The position numbers and the translations under genes were made by a program. A model generated the notes under the pieces. That model was not told the origin of the DNA, searched no databases, and saw only the letters and a program-made list of their open reading frames with translations. Positions 40,152 through 43,912 of a stretch of 43,912 bases of DNA are shown here, one piece after another (position 1 is the stretch's first letter; each line of letters starts with the position of its first letter). Source of the DNA: Bacteroidales bacterium (GTDB lineage Bacteria; Bacteroidota; Bacteroidia; Bacteroidales; UBA10428); NCBI GenBank assembly GCA_016938235.1, contig JAFGVA010000225.1:1-43912 (forward strand). Direction: 5' to 3'.

Positions 40152-41621
40152 TCACTTTGAATTTATAGTTAATATTTGCTTTAATTCCTGCAATCGTTTG
40201 AGGTATGGTAAAAAGGTTCTGTTTCCGTTGTTTGCTTTTACGGTTGCAAAATGACTTTCAATAAATAAAGAGGTGTTTAATATCGTGCTGCATTGGTTTA
40301 GTTTTATTGGTTCGGTCGGTAATTGTGTTTTTGTAAAATAGGTTTCCAGTTCTTTTATTTCGCTGTTCCAGTTTTGGGGCTGTTCCTTTTTTATAGTTTC
40401 AAAAACGGGTGTTTCAATGTTAAGTTTTGTTAAGTTCTGATTATTGGAACTATCGGGCTTTAATGTTTCTTTTTGCGAATAAAAACTTTTTTTTAGGGCT
40501 TCACTTTTTTCACTTTTTTCATGGGTTGAGGTTTCAACTGGTATTTGTTCAGGTTGTGTTTTCGTTACTAAGTCTTTATTTATAGACTGTTTCCTGAATT
40601 GCTGCCAATCCTGTTTTATTAGATAGTCGGCAATGTCGTTTCCTTTCTCTTTGTCCTGTTCGGGTGCTAACTTTTCCAGTAAATCGGAAACATGAAACTT
40701 TGTACCCTGTAATTTACCTTCAATCTCTTTAGCTTTGTTGCTCCACAACTCAAAGGCTTTGCCGTCTTTTGATAAGTCAGGAAATAAAAAAACGTCTCTA
40801 CCTCTCAACGCCTGGCACTTGTTGAGGTTTAAGCTGCTTAAATTGTAAACTGCCAACCAAATAAAGTTTTTATTGTGTTCAGGATAACCAAAGTACAACG
40901 AACAATAAACGGCTGTTTTGGGGGCTTCAATTAGTGCAACTGGATTGTATTTGTATCTATTCAAAAGATGTTCACCAAATAAACAACTTACTTTTGTTTC
41001 TTTCTTATTGTATGCCTGTAACCACTCCGGCAAAGGCTTATTATTTCGGGTGCAATGCTTTTCAATAATCGAGTGTAAAAAATCCGTTCCGGTTGTGTGG
41101 TTTGTTTCGTCAAACTGTTTTACCTGAATAGCCCTAACTTTGTTTTGAATATCAATAAAAGGAAATGTAATTGCCCCTTTACGATACCCATTTTTAACCG
41201 TCCCCAAATTATACAATGAAATTACTTTTTCAATGTCCGATACTTCAAAAGGATATTTTACACGGTTCAAAAGGTTTTGTATAAATACATTCTGTTCGTA
41301 GCCTGAAAGTGTTTGTTTGAAAACTTCAACGGGAATAAATGAAGGTTTGGGCTTTGGCTTTATTGGTGGTCTGTATTGCTTCCAGTTGTTCGGTAATTCC
41401 GAACGGTTGCCCTGTTCTTTTTGCAATATCATTTTAGCGTACCCGTCTGTATAAGGATTAAGAAAATAACCGCAATTGCTTTCACGGTCACAACGTCCGT
41501 ACTGTTCGGGTAATAATTGCCCCGTTTCGGTGTCGATATAACGTACAAAACGTTTTTTATCACATTCAGGGCAAAGATGTTTCTTACTACCTTTTTCTAA
41601 TATGTATCGGTGTTCATTCAC
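40152..41621 (-). CDS. Primase-like protein: zinc finger plus Toprim (DUF6371-like)
   Basis: A 489-residue protein. The N-terminal C4 zinc finger (Cys17, Cys20, Cys44, Cys50) resembles the CHC2-type finger of DNA primases. The central part (about 150-320) has Toprim-like motifs: the acidic LIEAPKTAVYCSL and the DxD-like FLFPDLSKDGKAFELW. The C-terminal third is Gln/Glu/Lys-rich and low in complexity. It probably primes or assists replication of the mobile element with the ATPase encoded upstream. The start is GTG, overlapping the TGA of the nuclease gene (GTGA). Toprim activity is inferred from motif order, not proven. Confidence 0.75.
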   Translation of the reverse strand: MNEHRYILEKGSKKHLCPECDKKRFVRYIDTETGQLLPEQYGRCDRESNCGYFLNPYTDGYAKMILQKEQGNRSELPNNWKQYRPPIKPKPKPSFIPVEVFKQTLSGYEQNVFIQNLLNRVKYPFEVSDIEKVISLYNLGTVKNGYRKGAITFPFIDIQNKVRAIQVKQFDETNHTTGTDFLHSIIEKHCTRNNKPLPEWLQAYNKKETKVSCLFGEHLLNRYKYNPVALIEAPKTAVYCSLYFGYPEHNKNFIWLAVYNLSSLNLNKCQALRGRDVFLFPDLSKDGKAFELWSNKAKEIEGKLQGTKFHVSDLLEKLAPEQDKEKGNDIADYLIKQDWQQFRKQSINKDLVTKTQPEQIPVETSTHEKSEKSEALKKSFYSQKETLKPDSSNNQNLTKLNIETPVFETIKKEQPQNWNSEIKELETYFTKTQLPTEPIKLNQCSTILNTSLFIESHFATVKANNGNRTFLPYLKRLQELKQILTINSK

Positions 41622-41961
41622 GTTTTTAAAACCTTAGCATTTATTAGCATTTCAAGTAATTCGTAAAAGTCGGCTTTGCTCAATACTGCAATTTCTTTGC
41701 GTTGCTTTTTTTATGAAATACTACATTGTACTTTTCGCCCTTTGGCATTTCAGAAAGTAGTTTATTATAATTGATACCAATTTCAACGGCTTTACATTGA
41801 ATATTGAAACATCCGGTATTGCATAAGTCCACTTTTTCGGTATCGAGTTTTAAACTCTCAAACCTTGACGTATTGCAATCAGTAAAACCCATTTCAATAA
41901 ATTCACGCCTTATTTTCCGTTCGTAGTTATGTCCTTTATTTCGTGCTGTTTTCCCTGCCAT
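41618..41961 (-). pseudogene. PD-(D/E)XK-type nuclease, frameshifted at a run of A
   Basis: From the ATG at 41961 the product starts MAGKTARNKGHNYERKIRRE and holds the nuclease core (Glu in YERKI, Asp in KVDLCNTG, QCK in FNIQCKAVE). It runs KGEKYNVVFHKKSNAKKLQY and stops at 41680. One base back, after seven A (plus-strand T at 41705-41711), the other frame continues KQRKEIAVLSKADFYELLEM to KVLKT and TGA at 41618, the expected family C-terminus, which then overlaps the next gene. So one base is missing, or ribosomes slip by -1 on the A run. A longer upstream start (42042) would add a repeat-encoded CNTCNTCNTC segment and is unlikely. Confidence 0.75.
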
Positions 41962-41984
41962 TTTCTTAATATTTTTATGCAAAC

Positions 41985-42037
41985 TGTAACAGGTGTAACG
42001 GTTGTAACAGGTGTTACAGGTGTTACAGGTGTTACAC
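41985..42037. repeat. Six 9-bp tandem repeats, two orientations
   Basis: Units: TGTAACAGG, TGTAACGGT, TGTAACAGG, TGTTACAGG, TGTTACAGG, TGTTACAC. TGTAACA is the reverse complement of TGTTACA, so the first three units can pair with the last three in an imperfect hairpin. The array spans the stop codon of the ATPase gene (42032) and the gap before the nuclease ATG (41961). Confidence 0.85.
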
Positions 42038-43120
42038 TTCATTTATTTTATCTAATGTTCTTTTAACTTTCATTTGGTTAGTATTCAGCTGCTTAGCAAT
42101 ATCTCGTAAACTCATTTCAGGGTTTGACTTTTTCAACTCAATGATATTTTGTTCTAATAATTCCTTATCCTGTTCAGAAAGTTGTTTTAAATGGTCGCTT
42201 TCTGTTCCGAAATCTATAAATTCAAATTGAAGGAAATTATCAGGTTTATCCAGTTGACAAATCGCCACGTTTTCAGCATCGTAAATACATTCTGTACTTC
42301 GGTTCTTAATTTGCTTTATGTACCGTGTATTTTTGTCTTTGAAACTTTCACCTATCGCAAAACAACTATCAACAAAGTTTATCAGCATCTTACTGCCTTG
42401 TAAATCGTTTCGAGTAATTGGCTTTGATAAATCCCTTTTCGGGGTGTGTGCAAGTGCCAAAATAGAAAGGTTGTATTTGCTTTTTAATGCCTTTAAATGC
42501 TTCATTAAGGGTAAGGCATCCTTTGCCCTTTCTGTTTCGTTTTTAAGGTATGTAAGATTGTCTATTATGAGAATTTTAGCCCCTGTTTCAATAATACTTT
42601 GTTCTAATGACTGGTTAAGGAAATTTTCAAATGTTCCCTGCTCCGGTACTTCGGCATCTGGGTTTATTTCAATCCTGAAAAAGTTATTATCAAAAGTGTA
42701 ATGATTTTCATAAGTTCGTTGAACTTCGTTTTTTATTGAATATCTGCCTTCAAACTGTTTATCGGTTAACTCAAAATCAAAGTACAATACCTTTTGTTTT
42801 TCGCCTTCAAACTTAAATCCGGGTATGTATTCGCCTTTGCTTATGCTGTTACCAATCTGAACGGCTAAAATTGATTTTCCTAAATTGGTATCGGCAAACA
42901 AAATACATAGTTCATTTTCAAACCATAATTCGCCAAACAACATTTTTGGTATTGGTCGGGTTTTTGCCTGTTCAATCCATTGGTTTGCTGTTCTTACCTT
43001 GAAAAGCCCTTTGTTTTCCCTGTCTTTGGCTGCCTGTTGCTTTAACTTTTCAAATTCAGTATTGTATGTTTCTGCATTTTCAAGGTCAAGGAATACGGGG
43101 TTTAACTCTTTATTGTTCAT
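42032..43120 (-). CDS. RecA/RepA-like AAA ATPase of the mobile module
   Basis: A 362-residue ATPase of the RepA/DnaB-like hexameric helicase superfamily found in plasmids and integrative elements. Walker A reads ADTNLGKS (76-83, Lys82). Walker B is ILIIDNLTYL (about 184-193), followed by LSILALAHTPKRD (sensor-like His) and RNDLQGSKMLINFVDS. The C-terminus holds an HTH-like segment (MSLRDIAKQLNTNQMKVKRT). It probably unwinds or loads at the element's origin. It overlaps the upstream gene by 11 bases. Confidence 0.85.
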   Translation of the reverse strand: MNNKELNPVFLDLENAETYNTEFEKLKQQAAKDRENKGLFKVRTANQWIEQAKTRPIPKMLFGELWFENELCILFADTNLGKSILAVQIGNSISKGEYIPGFKFEGEKQKVLYFDFELTDKQFEGRYSIKNEVQRTYENHYTFDNNFFRIEINPDAEVPEQGTFENFLNQSLEQSIIETGAKILIIDNLTYLKNETERAKDALPLMKHLKALKSKYNLSILALAHTPKRDLSKPITRNDLQGSKMLINFVDSCFAIGESFKDKNTRYIKQIKNRSTECIYDAENVAICQLDKPDNFLQFEFIDFGTESDHLKQLSEQDKELLEQNIIELKKSNPEMSLRDIAKQLNTNQMKVKRTLDKINEV

Positions 43121-43523
43121 TTTTACCCTCCCATAACTTTAATTGCTTAAAGCTTGACTTTTGCAGCCTTTCAAACTCTTTGGGGTTGGTGCTTACAAGG
43201 TGTGCAAGGTCGCCCGTATAAGGGCAACGAAATTCATCTGTTGACGAAACTAATTGCCTCGTTTTCTCTAAACGCCTTTTATACTTCGTTCCGGCTTCAA
43301 CGGGAACATACATTGCCTCACAAACTGCCTTATTTGTCGTGGTTACAAACCATAAAGCTAATTTGTACCGACTTAACTCTGAATACTCTTTTATAAGCTG
43401 TGAAAGTGGTTTACCCGTGCCGTTTTCAACCTGTGTTCTTATGAATTGTAGCGTAAAAGCCCTATCTTTGAACTGTCTTTTATGTAAAGAAATTTCAGGG
43501 CTGTTTGTGGTTTTACTTTCCAT
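43110..43523 (-). CDS. Hypothetical small protein of the mobile module
   Basis: 137 residues from the ATG at 43523 (MESKTTNSPEISLHKRQF); the frame is open 17 codons further upstream, but this start gives the usual short overlap with the preceding gene. It is basic and mainly helical (TLQFIRTQVENGTGKPLSQL, SELSRYKLALWFVTTTNKAV). The segment FRCPYTGDLAHLVSTNPKEF resembles proteins found between the HTH and ATPase genes of Bacteroidota elements. Function unknown. Confidence 0.7.
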   Translation of the reverse strand: MESKTTNSPEISLHKRQFKDRAFTLQFIRTQVENGTGKPLSQLIKEYSELSRYKLALWFVTTTNKAVCEAMYVPVEAGTKYKRRLEKTRQLVSSTDEFRCPYTGDLAHLVSTNPKEFERLQKSSFKQLKLWEGKNEQ

Positions 43524-43872
43524 GATAGCCCTTTCTTTTTGAGTTCGACAAATACGCTTCGGCTTCGGCTTCAATTTCAGTATTTGACTTTTTCGCCCCG
43601 TCTTTTATGTATTCCATTAACTGAATACTTGAAAAGTACAGGCGTTTACTTCGTTTCATTACTGGTAACTCGCCCTTACTTACTTTGCTGTAAATTGTGG
43701 GTACTGTAAGGCTTAAAAATTCGGCTGCTTCCTGAATTGTGAGAAGTTTTTCAGGTTGTTCGGTGGGTGGTTGTTCGTTTCTTACTGCATTTAGAATATT
43801 TGTAGTTACACGCTCCGAAATATCTCTTATGAGTTTTTCGGGGTCAATTGGACTTAATACTAAATTGTGCAT
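43513..43872 (-). CDS. Excisionase-like helix-turn-helix protein
   Basis: A 119-residue protein with a MerR/excisionase-type winged HTH at about 42-92: LLTIQEAAEFLSLTVPTIYS, KVSKGELPVMKRSKRLYF, SSIQLMEYIKDGAKK. Such proteins usually act as excisionase or as regulator of integrative-element genes. It heads the leftward operon, and its start codon lies inside a 9-bp inverted repeat. The gene overlaps the next one by 11 bases. Confidence 0.85.
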   Translation of the reverse strand: MHNLVLSPIDPEKLIRDISERVTTNILNAVRNEQPPTEQPEKLLTIQEAAEFLSLTVPTIYSKVSKGELPVMKRSKRLYFSSIQLMEYIKDGAKKSNTEIEAEAEAYLSNSKRKGYHGK

Positions 43873-43897
43873 AATCTTTTAATTTTAAATTATGCAC
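43867..43897 (-). promoter_or_regulatory. Inverted repeat over the start codon of the HTH gene
   Basis: GTGCATAAT (43867-43875) and ATTATGCAC (43889-43897) are a perfect 9-bp inverted repeat with a 13-nt spacer. The HTH gene's start codon (43870-43872) is inside the first arm. It could be an operator for the HTH protein or an RNA hairpin hiding the start. Confidence 0.6.
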
Positions 43898-43912
43898 CAA
43901 AATTGAAGGGGC

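Noticed and set aside
41705-41711. Classical A-AAA-AAG programmed frameshift site
   Set aside because: In the zero frame the run reads T-AAA-AAA-AGC, so it is not the canonical heptamer in phase; kept only as a possibility beside a simple indel.
41993-42042. N-terminal extension of the nuclease with CNTCNTCNTC
   Set aside because: It is encoded by the 9-bp tandem array and overlaps the ATPase stop; the ATG at 41961 gives the normal family start.

Overview
The window looks like a chromosomal segment of a Bacteroidota bacterium, probably a marine or environmental member of the Bacteroidia. The basis is AT-rich sequence, -7 boxes of the TAnnTTTG type, few Shine-Dalgarno sites, a large one-chain PurL, Reg_prop/Y_Y_Y hybrid kinases, FG-GAP and TPR-kinase proteins, and a mobile module with Bacteroidota-type genes at the right edge. 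No rRNA, tRNA or CRISPR array was seen.

Positions 1-28,000 are mostly housekeeping and sensory genes: the 3' part of a coiled-coil gene built of exactly phased 29-residue repeats, a TPR histidine kinase, a secreted seven-repeat FG-GAP protein, a KDPG aldolase coupled to a TerB-like protein, secreted and small hypothetical proteins, a J-domain protein, an M16 peptidase followed by msrA, a three-PAS hybrid kinase, purL, an exonuclease/GIY-YIG fusion, a polyprenyl sugar-phosphate transferase, arfB with a DUF3820 protein, and a 1290-residue propeller hybrid kinase with no DNA-binding domain. A probable small RNA gene with its own promoter and terminator lies near 20,420-20,520. A nested inverted repeat, a cold-shock gene, a 56-codon gene and a decayed DUF4160/XRE toxin-antitoxin locus follow.

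Positions 28,500-36,740 form an ion-homeostasis and stress block. A two-domain universal stress protein runs into a complete seven-gene Mrp/Mnh cation/proton antiporter operon (A-G). Convergent to it are cutA and a psiE-like gene, and beyond them lies a wrecked USP-TPR gene with four visible lesions.

Positions 36,740-43,912 are accessory DNA: a decayed gene, a roughly 180-bp GC-richer structured element that resembles a cassette recombination site, a MazEF-type toxin-antitoxin pair with a clear promoter, an unknown membrane protein, a 500-bp region with 20-bp-period iteron-like repeats, and a leftward operon. That operon encodes an excisionase-like HTH protein, a small protein, a RecA/RepA-like ATPase, a frameshifted PD-(D/E)XK nuclease, a zinc-finger/Toprim primase-like protein and two unknown proteins. 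It looks like the replication module of an integrative element or plasmid whose integrase and mobilisation genes would lie outside the window.
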